64,000 bases of DNA from Arthrobacter sp. Bi26 (GCF_918697925.1 NZ_CAKKMF010000017.1:1-64000), one strand, 5' to 3'; positions 1-9,217 are shown, counted from the first letter of the stretch. A program made the numbers and translations. The notes: a model not told the origin generated them from the sequence alone.

Positions 1-1093
1 GCGCACCGCCGTCGCCGGTGGCGAGGTCGGCCAGGATCCTGCCCACGGCCGGCGTGAACTTGAACCCGTGGCCGGAGAAGCCGGCGCCGATGACAACCGG
101 GCCGATCCGGTCCAGGACAAAGTTCTCATCCACTGTGGTTGTGTAGGTGCAGCTGATGTCGGTGAGGGAGTCGGGGTCGACGCCGGGCAGCCAGTCCCGG
201 GCGTAGCGCTGCAGGGCTGCCCGCTGTTCGGGCTCCGGAGCGAACGTCCGCCGGTCCGGGTCCACCACCGGGCCCACACCGTGCCATCCGGCCTTGATGC
301 CCTCGCCCGGCGTTGACATGCCATAGACGGGGGACCGCCAGTACGCGTACGCATCCCCGCGGCCGGGCATGTGGTTGAACCCCGGCCACACGGCGCCGTC
401 GTCTGCGATGGCGAAGTGCGCGGGCTGTTCCTGGGTGACCGTCAGCCGGGGGAGGGGCAAAACGCCGGCCAGCAGCTTCGTGGTCCAGCCGCCGGCGGTG
501 ACAACGGCCTGCCTGGCGGAGAGCACCTCCGTGCGGCCGCCGGACTCCACGGTGAGCCGGACGCCGTCGTCGAGCACTTCCAGCTCCAGGACCTTCACAT
601 GATGGCGGATCTCGGCCCCGAGGCCGGCGGCGAGGCGCTGCAGCGCCGGCAACGCGGCGTCCGGGTTCAGCTGGCCGCCGTCCGCCATGTGCAGCACGCG
701 CGTCTCGAACCGGATGCCCCGCCAGCGCTCGGCGGCTTCCTCGGCGGAGAGGAACTCCGCCCGGAGCCCGGCGGCAAGCAGCGCATTCCGGACCTCGGGC
801 AGCCGCGGATCGGCGCCGTGGTTCACGACGCCGGTGCGCGCCAGCAGCCGCGCGCCGGAGTCCGTTTCCAGCTCGCGCCACAGCCGTGCCGCCTCGGCCA
901 GCATGGCCACGTAGTCGCGATCCGCGTAGCCGGGGTTGAAGTTCCGGGTTGTGCCGTGGGAAGCCCCGTTGCGGTGGCCGGGCCCGAACTGCTCCAGCAG
1001 GGTCACGTCCCGGCCGCGCCGGGCCAGCGCCCACGCGGCGGCGGAGCCCATCGCTCCGCCGCCGATGACCACGGTGTCCAAAGTTGTCTTCAA
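1..1093 (-). CDS. Monomeric sarcosine oxidase / N-methyltryptophan oxidase family flavoenzyme (3' end cut by window)
   Basis: FAD-dependent amine oxidase of the DAO/MSOX family, expected to oxidise an N-methyl or secondary amino acid and make H2O2. A TTG start at 1093 is chosen because GGAGGAGGAA lies directly upstream and the GG-G-MGS dinucleotide-binding motif begins at about residue 10. Cys315 in SCTYTTTVDENF, followed by GAGFSGHGFKF, matches the covalent flavin attachment cysteine and C-terminal signature of MSOX. About 364 residues are visible; family members are about 380-390, so only a short tail is missing. The AEC transporter gene ends 57 bp upstream on the same strand, suggesting an operon in which the transporter handles the substrate or product. 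The exact substrate cannot be read from sequence. Confidence 0.88.
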   Translation of the reverse strand, partial: MKTTLDTVVIGGGAMGSAAAWALARRGRDVTLLEQFGPGHRNGASHGTTRNFNPGYADRDYVAMLAEAARLWRELETDSGARLLARTGVVNHGADPRLPEVRNALLAAGLRAEFLSAEEAAERWRGIRFETRVLHMADGGQLNPDAALPALQRLAAGLGAEIRHHVKVLELEVLDDGVRLTVESGGRTEVLSARQAVVTAGGWTTKLLAGVLPLPRLTVTQEQPAHFAIADDGAVWPGFNHMPGRGDAYAYWRSPVYGMSTPGEGIKAGWHGVGPVVDPDRRTFAPEPEQRAALQRYARDWLPGVDPDSLTDISCTYTTTVDENFVLDRIGPVVIGAGFSGHGFKFTPAVGRILADLATGDGGA

Positions 1094-1133
1094 GGGTTCC
1101 TCCTCCGGGGTGTGGTCCCGGCCCGCCCAGATA

Positions 1134-1158
1134 GGTCAGGCCAGACGGGTCAGGCCAG
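1134..1158. repeat. 11-bp tandem duplication (period 14) at the AEC transporter stop codon
   Basis: GGTCAGGCCAG occurs at 1134-1144 and 1148-1158. The copy at 1148-1158 contains the stop codon of the minus-strand transporter gene (1150-1152); the other copy lies just downstream of it. One of a recurring class of gene-boundary duplications in this window. Confidence 0.85.
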
Positions 1159-2076
1159 CAGCAGGGCCACGCCGATCATGGCCGGGACAGCTACCACCGT
1201 AGTGATCAACACGGTGTCCTTGGCTACTGTGACGCCGGTGCGGTAGCGGCTGGCCGCAACAAACACGTTTTGGGCAGTGGGCAGGGCTGCCGTGACGACG
1301 GCGGCGAACAGCGCCTGCTCCTGCATGCCGAGGACAAAGCGGGCAAACAGGTAGGCCACCAGCGGGTGGACAATGAGCTTGAAGCAGCTCGCCAGCAGCG
1401 TGTCCAGCCGGCGGCCGGCCGCCGCCTGCAGCGGCTTGGAGCCGTTCAGGCTCATGCCGAAGGCGATCAGCATGGCCGGGATGGCGGCCCCGCCGATCAG
1501 GTGGATGGGCTCCATGATCAGCGGCGGTACCTGCCAGCCGGTTCCGGCCACGACCAGACCCAGCCCGGACCCCACGATCATCGGGTTCCGCAGGATCATG
1601 AGCACGAACCCCAGCGGCGTGGTGCGGTGCGAGCTGGTGGTGGCATCCAATGCCATGAGGAACAGGGGCGTGAAGAAGGCCAGCTGGAAGATGAGCAGGG
1701 GTGCCACATAGCTGGCATCGCCGAGCACGAAGACGGCGATGGGAATGCCGAGGTTGGCCGAGTTGGCCAGGGACGCGCTCATGGAGGCGATGAGGGCTTC
1801 CGGCACGGGCCGCTTGAGCGCGAAACGCACAATGCCGAAGAACAGGACCGCCGTCGTCACGGCCCCCACCGCCGTCACGAGCAGCGGCGCGGCAAAGACG
1901 TCGTGGAGTTTCGCCTTGCTGAGGGTCTCGAAGAGCAGGGCGGGGCTCGCGACGAAGAACGTCAGGGCGCTGAGGACGGAGCGGGCGTTCTCGCCCAGGA
2001 TGTTGCGCCGGCCTACGAACATGCCCACCAGGATGATGACCCAGACCACAAAGAACCCTGCCAATACCCCTAGCAC
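1150..2076 (-). CDS. AEC (auxin efflux carrier) family transporter
   Basis: Membrane transporter of the AEC/YwkB type, 308 residues with about ten hydrophobic segments across the whole length. The first helix (LAGFFVVWVIILVGMFVG) and the later helices with polar breaks (FFVASPALLFETLS, ANLGIPIAVFVLGD) are typical of the family, which moves organic anions or amino-acid-like compounds. The GTG start at 2076 has GGAG seven bases upstream. It precedes the sarcosine-oxidase-like gene by 57 bp and is probably cotranscribed with it, which makes a role in uptake or export of that enzyme's substrate plausible but unproven. Its stop codon lies inside a tandem duplication. Confidence 0.88.
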   Translation of the reverse strand: MLGVLAGFFVVWVIILVGMFVGRRNILGENARSVLSALTFFVASPALLFETLSKAKLHDVFAAPLLVTAVGAVTTAVLFFGIVRFALKRPVPEALIASMSASLANSANLGIPIAVFVLGDASYVAPLLIFQLAFFTPLFLMALDATTSSHRTTPLGFVLMILRNPMIVGSGLGLVVAGTGWQVPPLIMEPIHLIGGAAIPAMLIAFGMSLNGSKPLQAAAGRRLDTLLASCFKLIVHPLVAYLFARFVLGMQEQALFAAVVTAALPTAQNVFVAASRYRTGVTVAKDTVLITTVVAVPAMIGVALLLA

Positions 2077-2190
2077 GCGGTTCTCCGCAGCGTAGTGGGC
2101 GGGCAGCGGGTAAGGGTCACCGTTCCAGAGTAATCAGCTTTATTCCGCAGACCGTCCTATTACGCACGACGGCGTGCTGCCGCGCCTTGC

Positions 2191-2210
2191 GCACGCCTGC
2201 TGCGGCGTGC
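2191..2210. terminator. Possible hairpin downstream of panD
   Basis: GCACGCC (2191-2197) and GGCGTGC (2204-2210) form a 7-bp stem with a 6-nt loop just past the end of panD on the minus strand. No strong T tract follows, so this is a weak terminator call. Confidence 0.35.
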
Positions 2211-2236
2211 GGGAGGCGGGTGTGGGGCGGCTGCCG

Positions 2237-2665
2237 CTAGTTGAGCGCGGCGTTGTTCAGCGAGTGCGGCGGGCGCAGGAGGCCCGGCGTCATGCCCTCC
2301 GCAGGGTCGTTGCCGATCTGGACAATCTTGTTGTCCTGATCAACGTGGACCACCTTGGGGTTGTACGCCTTCGCCTCTTCCGTGGTCATCTGGGCGTAGG
2401 TAATGAGGATGACGATGTCGTTCTCGTGCATCAGGTGGGCGGCGGCGCCGTTGATGCCGATCACGCCGGAACCGCGCTCGCCGGCAATCGTGTAAGTCTC
2501 AAGCCGGGCGCCGTTCGTGACGTCGACAATCGCCACGAGCTCCCCGGGAAGAATGTCGGCCGCTTCCAGCAGATCCAGGTCCACGGTGACGGAACCGACA
2601 TAGTGAAGGTCCGCGTGCGTGACCGTCGCGCGGTGGATCTTGGATTTGAATATTGTGCGATTCAT
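2237..2665 (-). CDS. panD: Aspartate 1-decarboxylase (pyruvoyl-dependent proenzyme)
   Basis: Converts L-aspartate to beta-alanine for pantothenate and CoA synthesis, in the cytoplasm. The 142-residue length and the sequence fit the family. Gly24-Ser25 in the HYVGSVTVD motif is the self-cleavage site that makes the beta chain and the pyruvoyl-capped alpha chain. Lys9, Tyr22 and the INGAAAHL segment are also family features. The gene is monocistronic here: the gene before it on this strand is a LysR regulator 89 bp away and no panB or panC is nearby. Confidence 0.97.
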   Translation of the reverse strand: MNRTIFKSKIHRATVTHADLHYVGSVTVDLDLLEAADILPGELVAIVDVTNGARLETYTIAGERGSGVIGINGAAAHLMHENDIVILITYAQMTTEEAKAYNPKVVHVDQDNKIVQIGNDPAEGMTPGLLRPPHSLNNAALN

Positions 2666-2754
2666 AACGTCACCAGTCTAACGCGGGGCCACCGCACGCG
2701 CTGTGGCCCACCGCACACGTGCGGGCCTGTCCGCGCGGGCAGTCATGCTGGCAG

Positions 2755-3705
2755 TCACGCGGGCCGGTCCTCGTGGGCCGGATCGAGGGCGCCGGCAGCC
2801 GCCGCCGGCACGATTGATGCCGCCGTCACCGCCAGGATTTCGCGTGCTGCCAGCAGGGCGGGCCGCCTGGCACTCGATCGCCGCACCGAGGTGAACACTG
2901 TACGGTGCGGATTCCCGGGCAGGTCCAGGAGTTGCGCGCTGGTGCCGCGGCCGGTCCACACGAGATCGGGCATCAGGGCCACCGCATTTCCCGATTCGAT
3001 CAGCCGGATCTGGGCCTGCAGGTCGGCGGTTTCAAAGCGGACGTCGGGCTCGAAGCCGGCGCTCCGGCAGGCTTGCTCGGCCCAGTGCCGGGAGGCCGCT
3101 CCGCGCGGTTCCATCACCCAGGGCAGTCCCGCGGTATCGGCCAGCGTCCTGATGGCGTCACGCCCGGTCGAAGCGGGCGGAACGGCGAGCCGGATGGCGT
3201 CGCGGGTCAGGGCCACGCGGTCCAGTTCGGCGTAGTGCGGGGCGGCATGGCCCGGGTACTGCTCCGCGATCACAAGGTCGAAGTCGCGGGCCCATGTCTC
3301 GTGAAGGGCGGTCTCCGGTTCCCGCTGGGTCATTTCCACCCGGACTTCCGGGTAGCTGGAGGACATCCTGGTCAGGGTGTCCGGCATGAGTGCCAGCGCG
3401 GCGGACTGGAAGACCGCAATCCGCACGGTACCTGTGACCGTGGTCAGCGACGCGGCCAGGTCCGCCTCCGCCTGCTCCAGGGTCTCCAGGAGCTGGGAGG
3501 TGTGGGCCACCAGGACTTCGGCCTGGGGCGTCAGCTGCACCCGGCGCCCGGTCTTGCGCAGGAGCTCCACTCCGGCCTCCTTCTCAAGGAGGGCCAGCTG
3601 CTGCGAGACTGACGACGGGCTGTACTGGAGCGCTTCGGCCACTTCGGCCAACGTGCCCCGGATCTTCAGTTCGCGCAACAGTCGCAAACGCCGGACGTCA
3701 AGCAT
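2755..3705 (-). CDS. LysR-family transcriptional regulator, probable controller of the divergent permease and putA
   Basis: 316 residues: an N-terminal winged HTH (about residues 1-60, with SPSSVSQQLALLEKEAG as recognition region) and a C-terminal effector-binding domain from about residue 90. The ATG at 3705 has AAAGGA six bases upstream. It is divergent from the amino-acid permease, the usual LysR arrangement, and the shared region contains two inverted repeats. The same promoter element recurs before putA, so I infer a regulator of proline or related amino-acid catabolism. The effector is not identifiable from sequence. Confidence 0.88.
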   Translation of the reverse strand: MLDVRRLRLLRELKIRGTLAEVAEALQYSPSSVSQQLALLEKEAGVELLRKTGRRVQLTPQAEVLVAHTSQLLETLEQAEADLAASLTTVTGTVRIAVFQSAALALMPDTLTRMSSSYPEVRVEMTQREPETALHETWARDFDLVIAEQYPGHAAPHYAELDRVALTRDAIRLAVPPASTGRDAIRTLADTAGLPWVMEPRGAASRHWAEQACRSAGFEPDVRFETADLQAQIRLIESGNAVALMPDLVWTGRGTSAQLLDLPGNPHRTVFTSVRRSSARRPALLAAREILAVTAASIVPAAAAGALDPAHEDRPA

Positions 3706-3717
3706 CGCTATTCCTTT

Positions 3718-3788
3718 GTGAATTCTGATGGTTATTCGTTAAGAGAATTCACTTTATCTAATGCAATCAGCCTTGCATACTGTTGTCA
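3718..3788. promoter_or_regulatory. Divergent LysR/permease control region with inverted repeats
   Basis: GTGAATTC (3718-3725) is inverted at 3745-3752 (GAATTCAC). ATGCAA (3761-3766) is inverted at 3773-3778 (TTGCAT) with a 6-bp spacer, a perfect 18-bp palindrome. CTTTATCT at 3752 and GCATACTG at 3775-3782 recur with identical spacing before putA. CATACT (3776-3781) could be a -10 box, 17 bp from TTTATC. Likely LysR operator and permease promoter. Confidence 0.65.
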
Positions 3789-3847
3789 CTCGGTAACGCC
3801 CATCACAGGGTGGATTGATGGGCATCACACCTAAGCAGGAGGCCCTG

Positions 3848-5311
3848 ATGGCTACACAGGATTCGGCACAGTCGATCATGCGGCGCAAGCCCATCGACGA
3901 CATTGAAGAAGAAAACAAGCACAGCGGATTGCACAAGAGCCTGGGGCTCTGGCAGTTAACGGCCATCGGCGTCGGCGGCATTATCGGTGTCGGCATCTTC
4001 TCTTTGGCGGGCTTGGTGGCCCACGGCAGCGAGACCGAGCCCGGAGTCGGCCCGGCCGTGCTCATCTCATTCCTGATTGCCGGCCTGGCATCCGCCGCCG
4101 CGGCGCTGTCCTACGCCGAGTTCGCCGGCATGATCCCGCGGGCAGGCTCGGCCTACACGTACGGCTACGTTGCCCTCGGCGAGATAATCGGCTGGTTTAT
4201 CGGCTGGGACCTGCTGCTGGAGTACATCGCCATCGTGGCCGTGGTGGCCATCGGCATCTCGGGCTACTTCGACGCGTTCCTCTCCGGCATCGGTATCCAT
4301 ATGCCCGCCTGGATGACCTCGACGCCGGATGAGGGCACGGGCGGCATCATCAACCTTCCCGCGATCCTCGTCTGCCTGCTGGTGACTTGGATCCTCTCCC
4401 GCGGCACCAAGACCTTTGGACGCTTCGAACTGATCGCCGTCGGCATCAAGGTGTTGCTGATCCTGTTCATCATCGGCCTGGGCGTCTTCTACGTAAACAC
4501 CAACAACTACAACCCGTTCTTCCCCAGCGGCTTCGGTCCCGTGGTCGCCGGTTCCGCCACGGTGTTCTTCGCGGTGTTCGGCTACGACGCCATGAGTACC
4601 GCCGCGGAGGAGGCCACCGACGGCAAGAAGCACATGCCGAAGGCGATCATCCTCTCGCTGATCATCGCCATGCTGCTCTATGTCGCAGCCACCCTGGTGC
4701 TCACCGGCATGCAGAACTTCACGGAGATCGACCCCAAGGCCGGCTTCGCCTCCGCGTTCAACAGCGTCGGGCTGCCGGTGATCGCGACGATCATCTCCGT
4801 CTTCGCCGTCCTGTCCATCCTCACGGTGATGCTGACCTTCCTCCTCGGCGTCACCCGCGTCTGGTTCTCGATGAGCCGCGACGGCCTGCTGCCCGGCTGG
4901 TTCTCAAAGACGGACCAGCACGGCACACCGCAGCGCGTGACCTGGATTGCCGGTCTCGGGGCCGCAGTCCTGGCAGGCATCCTCCCGATCAAGGCCGTGG
5001 CAGACCTGACCAATATCGGCATCCTGGCCGCGTTCGTCGTCGTCTGCGTGTCGGTGATCGTGTTCCGCTACAAGAAACCCGACGCCCCGCGGACCTTCCG
5101 CCTGCCGCTGATGCCGCTGGTTCCGGCGTTCGGTGTGTTTGCCTCGCTGTTCCTGATGTTCCAGCTGCACTGGGAGACCTGGCTGCGGTTCGGCGTCTGG
5201 CTCGTGATCGGCCTGATCATCTACTTCAGCTACGGCCGCAAGAACTCGCTAATGAACCCGGACAGCCCGCGGCACGAGGAGATCGTGGAGATGCACCGCC
5301 CCCTGCCGTAA
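3848..5311 (+). CDS. APC-family amino-acid permease
   Basis: Cytoplasmic-membrane amino-acid:proton symporter of the APC superfamily, cationic amino acid transporter/YfnA type, 487 residues with about twelve hydrophobic segments. The GVGGIIGVGIFSLAG motif in the first helix is the consensus substrate-binding break of the superfamily, followed by AGLASAAAALSYAEFAGMIP. The start at 3848 is preferred over the in-frame ATG at 3815 because GGAGG ends six bases before it. The gene is divergent from a LysR regulator and precedes putA by 250 bp, sharing a promoter element with it. I infer uptake of proline or an amino acid feeding that pathway; the substrate is not proven. Confidence 0.9.
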   Translation: MATQDSAQSIMRRKPIDDIEEENKHSGLHKSLGLWQLTAIGVGGIIGVGIFSLAGLVAHGSETEPGVGPAVLISFLIAGLASAAAALSYAEFAGMIPRAGSAYTYGYVALGEIIGWFIGWDLLLEYIAIVAVVAIGISGYFDAFLSGIGIHMPAWMTSTPDEGTGGIINLPAILVCLLVTWILSRGTKTFGRFELIAVGIKVLLILFIIGLGVFYVNTNNYNPFFPSGFGPVVAGSATVFFAVFGYDAMSTAAEEATDGKKHMPKAIILSLIIAMLLYVAATLVLTGMQNFTEIDPKAGFASAFNSVGLPVIATIISVFAVLSILTVMLTFLLGVTRVWFSMSRDGLLPGWFSKTDQHGTPQRVTWIAGLGAAVLAGILPIKAVADLTNIGILAAFVVVCVSVIVFRYKKPDAPRTFRLPLMPLVPAFGVFASLFLMFQLHWETWLRFGVWLVIGLIIYFSYGRKNSLMNPDSPRHEEIVEMHRPLP

Positions 5312-5323
5312 CCACCCCACCTC

Positions 5324-5405
5324 CCCGTTGCGCTATCACTTATGGCTCCCATTCCCGGTGCTTCACACGTCTTAAGGCCCTGAAGTGATAGCGCAACGGG
5401 TTTTT
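5324..5405 (+). terminator. Terminator-like 18-bp perfect inverted repeat after the permease
   Basis: CCCGTTGCGCTATCACTT (5324-5341) is exactly inverted at 5383-5400, followed by TTTTT at 5401-5405. The 41-nt loop is long for a simple terminator, so the element may also be a dispersed palindromic repeat that doubles as one. Confidence 0.7.
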
Positions 5406-5487
5406 AAGGTTTCGGGGTGGTTTCCGAACGTTCGGGCGGGAAAACAAAGCTTCGGTTTTTCTAACCGGTATTGCTCAGAAAACTTCG

Positions 5488-5520
5488 CTTTATCTTATGA
5501 AAATCCGGTCGCATACTGAT
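5488..5520 (+). promoter_or_regulatory. putA promoter/operator sharing the permease promoter element
   Basis: CTTTATCT (5488-5495), ATG.AA (5497-5502) and GCATACTG (5511-5518) match the permease promoter at 3752-3782 in order and spacing. ATGAAA...TCGCAT (5497-5514) is a degenerate version of the 18-bp palindrome there. CATACT at 5512-5517 is a plausible -10 box. This suggests control by the same LysR protein. Confidence 0.6.
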
Positions 5521-5561
5521 TCATAAGAGGTCCACATTTTGAGAAAGAACGAGTTCCAGCC

Positions 5562-8500
5562 ATGACCAACATCTCCACGGAGCCCGGCGCAATCACCGGA
5601 AACGCAGCAGGCAGCGCCGCAGGCAACGAAGCCACGCACGCCGCCGTTTCGGAAGGCTCTTCGGTCCTTGAGGCCGCAGCCCTCGCCGAGGACACCATCG
5701 CGCTGGTGCGCCACTGGCTCACCGAAGCCGCAAAGGTGCCCGTCGACGCCTCGGCCGAGCAGCTCGCCGGGGTCCTGAAGGACCCCAACGGCCTGGACTT
5801 CACGGTCGGCTTCGTCGACGGCGTCGTCCGCCCGGAGGACCTGCAGGTCGCCGCCCGCAACCTCGCCGCCCTGGCCCCCAAGGTCCCGGCGTTCCTGCCC
5901 TGGTACATGCGCAGCGCGGTCCGCCTCGGCGGCACGATGGCCCCGGTCCTGCCCCAGGTGGTCATCCCGGTCGCCCGCCGCGTGCTGCGTGAAATGGTCG
6001 GCCACCTCATTGTCGACGCCACCGACGCCAAGCTGGGCCCGGCCATCGCCAAGATCCGCAAGGACGGCATCAAGCTCAACGTCAACCTCCTCGGCGAGGC
6101 AGTCCTCGGCGAGCACGAGGCCTCCCGCCGGCTCGAGGGCACGCACACCCTGCTGTCCCGGCCCGACGTCGACTACGTCTCGATCAAGGTCTCCTCCACA
6201 GTGGCGCCGCATTCCGCGTGGGCCTTCGACGAGGCCGTGGAGCACGTCGTGGAGAAGCTCACCCCGCTCTTCACCCGCGCCGCCTCCTACGCCGCCGCCG
6301 GGCAGAAGGCGAAGTTCATCAACCTGGACATGGAGGAATACAAGGACCTGGACATGACCATCGCGGTCTTCACCCGGATCCTGGACAAGCCCGAGTTCAA
6401 GAACCTTGAGGCCGGCATCGTGCTCCAGGCCTACCTCCCGGATGCCCTGTCCGCCATGATCCGCCTGCAGGACTGGGCCGCCGCCCGCCGCGCCGACGGC
6501 GGCGCCGCCATCAAGGTCCGCGTCGTCAAGGGCGCCAACCTGCCGATGGAGCAGGTCGAAGCCTCCCTGCATGACTGGCCGCTCGCCACCTGGAACACCA
6601 AGCAGGACTCGGACACCAGCTACAAGCGGGTCATCAACTACTCGCTGCACCCGGACCGGATCCGCAACATCCGGATCGGCGTCGCCGGCCACAACCTCTT
6701 CGACATCGCCTTCGCCTGGCTCCTGGCCAAGCAGCGCGGCGTGGAGTCCGGCATCGAATTCGAGATGCTGCTCGGCATGGCCCAGGGCCAGGCCGAAGCC
6801 GTCAAGAAGGACGTCGGCTCCCTCCTGCTCTACACGCCCGTGGTCCATCCCGCCGAGTTCGACGTCGCGATCGCCTACCTGATCCGCCGCCTCGAAGAGG
6901 GCGCCAGCCAGGACAACTTCATGTCCGCCGTCTTCGAACTCAGCGAAAACGAGTCCCTCTTCGAGCGTGAGAAGCGGCGCTTCCTCGCCTCGCTCGCCAA
7001 GCTCGACGACGAGGTCCCGGCCCCGAACCGCCTGCAGAACCGCGCCCTCCCGGCCGCGCCGCTGCCGCACGACTCCTTCGAGAACACCGCGGACACTGAT
7101 CCGTCGCTGCCCGTGAACCGTGACTGGGGCCGCGCCATCCTGGGCCGCGTGGCTACGTCGGCTCTGGGCAACGCCGCCGTCGAGGCCGCCACGATCAACG
7201 ATGCCGCAACCCTGAACACGGTCATCGACACCGCCGTCGAGAAGGGCAAGGCCTGGGGCGCACTCTCCGGCGCCGAGCGCGCCGAAATCCTGCACCGCGC
7301 CGGCGACGTTCTGGAGGCCCGCCGCGCGGACCTCCTCGAGGTCATGGCATCCGAGACCGGCAAGACGATCGACCAGGGCGACCCCGAGGTCAGCGAGGCA
7401 GTGGACTTCGCGCACTACTACGCCGAGTCCGCCCGCAAACTCGACGACGTCGACGGCGCCACCTTCGTTCCGGCCAAGCTCACCGTCGTGACGCCGCCCT
7501 GGAATTTCCCGGTCGCCATCCCGGCCGGCTCCACCCTGGCCGCCCTCGCCGCCGGCTCCGCCGTCGTGATCAAGCCCGCCAAGCAGGCCCGCCGCAGCGG
7601 CGCGGTCATGATCGAGGCCCTCTGGGAGGCCGGCGTTCCCCGCGACGTCCTCACCATGGTCCAGCTGGGCGAGCGGGAACTGGGCCAGCAGCTGATTTCC
7701 CACCCGGCCGTGGACCGCGTCATCCTGACTGGCGGCTACGAGACCGCCGAGCTGTTCCGCTCCTTCCGCAAGGACCTGCCCCTGCTGGCCGAGACCAGCG
7801 GCAAGAACGCCATCATCGTCACCCCGAGCGCGGACCTGGACCTCGCGGCCAAGGACGTCGCGTACTCCGCGTTCGGCCACGCCGGCCAGAAGTGCTCCGC
7901 CGCCTCGCTGGTGATCCTCGTCGGCTCCGTGGCGAAATCGAAGCGTTTCCACAACCAGCTGATCGACGCCGTCACCTCCTTGAAGGTCGGCTACCCGGAG
8001 GATCCGGCGAGCCAGATGGGCCCGATCATCGAGCCCGCCAAGGGCAAGCTCCTGAACGCCCTCACCACCCTCGGCGAGGGCGAGACCTGGGCCGTTGAGC
8101 CGCGGAAGCTCGATGATACGGGCAAGCTCTGGAGCCCCGGCGTGCGCTCAGGCGTCCGCCGCGGATCCTACTTCCACCTCACCGAGTTCTTCGGCCCGGT
8201 CCTGGGCGTCATGACGGCAGAGACCCTCGAGGAGGCCATCGCGATCCAGAACCAGATCGAATACGGTCTCACCGCGGGCCTGCACTCGCTGAACACCGAT
8301 GAGCTGGGGATCTGGCTGGACACCATCCAGGCCGGCAACCTCTACGTCAACCGCGGCATCACCGGCGCGATCGTCCAGCGCCAGCCCTTCGGCGGCTGGA
8401 AGAAATCCGCCGTCGGCGCCGGCACCAAGGCCGGCGGGCCGAACTACCTCGTCGGCCTCGGCGAATGGGTCAGCAAGCCCAGCACCGCCGCCGGCACGCC

Positions 8501-9116
8501 GGGCACTGCTCCCGCCCACTCCGGCGTCCGCCGGATCGAGGACGCGGCCAAGGGCTTCCTGACAGCCGACGAACTCGCACCGCTGCAGCGCGCGCTCGCC
8601 TCCGACGCCCGTGCCTGGGCCGAAGAGTTCGGCACCGCGAAGGACGTCTCGGGCCTGAGCGCGGAGCGCAACGTGTTCCGCTACCGTGCCCTGCCCGTCA
8701 CCGTCCGCCTCTCGGAAGGCGAGCCGCTGGCAGGCCTGGTCCGGACCGTCGCCGCGGGCGTCCTGGCCGGGTCCGACCTGACGATCTCCACCGCCGTCGA
8801 ACTGCCCGCCCAGCTGCGCGCGGTCCTGTCCGGGCTTGGCATCGCCGCCACTGTTGAGAACGACGCCGAATGGCTCGCTTCCGCCGGCACGCTCGCCGCG
8901 GCGGGCAAGCTTTCCGGCGCCCGGATCCGGCTGATCGGCGGGGACGCCAAGGCACTGTCCGAGGCCACGGGCGGCCGTCCGGACCTGGCGGTGTATGTCC
9001 ACCCCGTCACGGAAGCCGGACGCGTGGAGCTGCTGCCGTTCCTGCACGAGCAGGCCATCAGCATCACGGCGCACCGATTCGGGACGCCCAACGACATCTC
9101 GGACGCCCTTATCTAG
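5562..9116 (+). CDS. putA: Bifunctional proline dehydrogenase / delta-1-pyrroline-5-carboxylate dehydrogenase
   Basis: Oxidises proline to glutamate in two steps, feeding electrons to the quinone pool from the FAD domain and making NADH in the aldehyde dehydrogenase domain. The 1184 residues hold a PRODH barrel (about 110-470, with the flavin and substrate motifs VRVVKGANLPME, DTSYKR and GMAQGQAEAVK) and an ALDH domain (about 535-1000). In the ALDH domain Glu744 (LLAETSGKN) and catalytic Cys778 (GHAGQKCSAAS) are the expected 34 residues apart. There is no N-terminal ribbon-helix-helix domain, so unlike enterobacterial PutA it should not repress itself. Residues 1-35 are Ala/Gly-rich and may be disordered. 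Regulation by the upstream LysR protein is inferred from shared promoter elements. Confidence 0.96.
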   Translation: MTNISTEPGAITGNAAGSAAGNEATHAAVSEGSSVLEAAALAEDTIALVRHWLTEAAKVPVDASAEQLAGVLKDPNGLDFTVGFVDGVVRPEDLQVAARNLAALAPKVPAFLPWYMRSAVRLGGTMAPVLPQVVIPVARRVLREMVGHLIVDATDAKLGPAIAKIRKDGIKLNVNLLGEAVLGEHEASRRLEGTHTLLSRPDVDYVSIKVSSTVAPHSAWAFDEAVEHVVEKLTPLFTRAASYAAAGQKAKFINLDMEEYKDLDMTIAVFTRILDKPEFKNLEAGIVLQAYLPDALSAMIRLQDWAAARRADGGAAIKVRVVKGANLPMEQVEASLHDWPLATWNTKQDSDTSYKRVINYSLHPDRIRNIRIGVAGHNLFDIAFAWLLAKQRGVESGIEFEMLLGMAQGQAEAVKKDVGSLLLYTPVVHPAEFDVAIAYLIRRLEEGASQDNFMSAVFELSENESLFEREKRRFLASLAKLDDEVPAPNRLQNRALPAAPLPHDSFENTADTDPSLPVNRDWGRAILGRVATSALGNAAVEAATINDAATLNTVIDTAVEKGKAWGALSGAERAEILHRAGDVLEARRADLLEVMASETGKTIDQGDPEVSEAVDFAHYYAESARKLDDVDGATFVPAKLTVVTPPWNFPVAIPAGSTLAALAAGSAVVIKPAKQARRSGAVMIEALWEAGVPRDVLTMVQLGERELGQQLISHPAVDRVILTGGYETAELFRSFRKDLPLLAETSGKNAIIVTPSADLDLAAKDVAYSAFGHAGQKCSAASLVILVGSVAKSKRFHNQLIDAVTSLKVGYPEDPASQMGPIIEPAKGKLLNALTTLGEGETWAVEPRKLDDTGKLWSPGVRSGVRRGSYFHLTEFFGPVLGVMTAETLEEAIAIQNQIEYGLTAGLHSLNTDELGIWLDTIQAGNLYVNRGITGAIVQRQPFGGWKKSAVGAGTKAGGPNYLVGLGEWVSKPSTAAGTPGTAPAHSGVRRIEDAAKGFLTADELAPLQRALASDARAWAEEFGTAKDVSGLSAERNVFRYRALPVTVRLSEGEPLAGLVRTVAAGVLAGSDLTISTAVELPAQLRAVLSGLGIAATVENDAEWLASAGTLAAAGKLSGARIRLIGGDAKALSEATGGRPDLAVYVHPVTEAGRVELLPFLHEQAISITAHRFGTPNDISDALI

Positions 9117-9146
9117 GCAGTTAGTCGTCTAGCCCGGGCGTGCTAA

Positions 9147-9201
9147 AACGCCATCGCCGCCGTGCAGGCACCGTCAGGTGCGGCACGGCGGCGACGGCGT
9201 T
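9147..9201 (+). terminator. Terminator hairpin after putA
   Basis: AACGCCATCGCCGCCGTGC (9147-9165) pairs with GCACGGCGGCGACGGCGTT (9183-9201) with a single mismatch across a 17-nt loop. It begins 30 bp after the putA stop codon. No T tract follows, as is common in high-GC actinobacteria. Confidence 0.7.
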
Positions 9202-9217
9202 AAAGGGGGCCGCGCTG

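Noticed and set aside
5490..7952. An 820-codon open frame antisense to putA
   Set aside because: Its composition (Gly/Val/Asp/Arg-rich, no motif) is a shadow of the GC-rich third codon positions of putA, which has complete catalytic motifs in the other frame.
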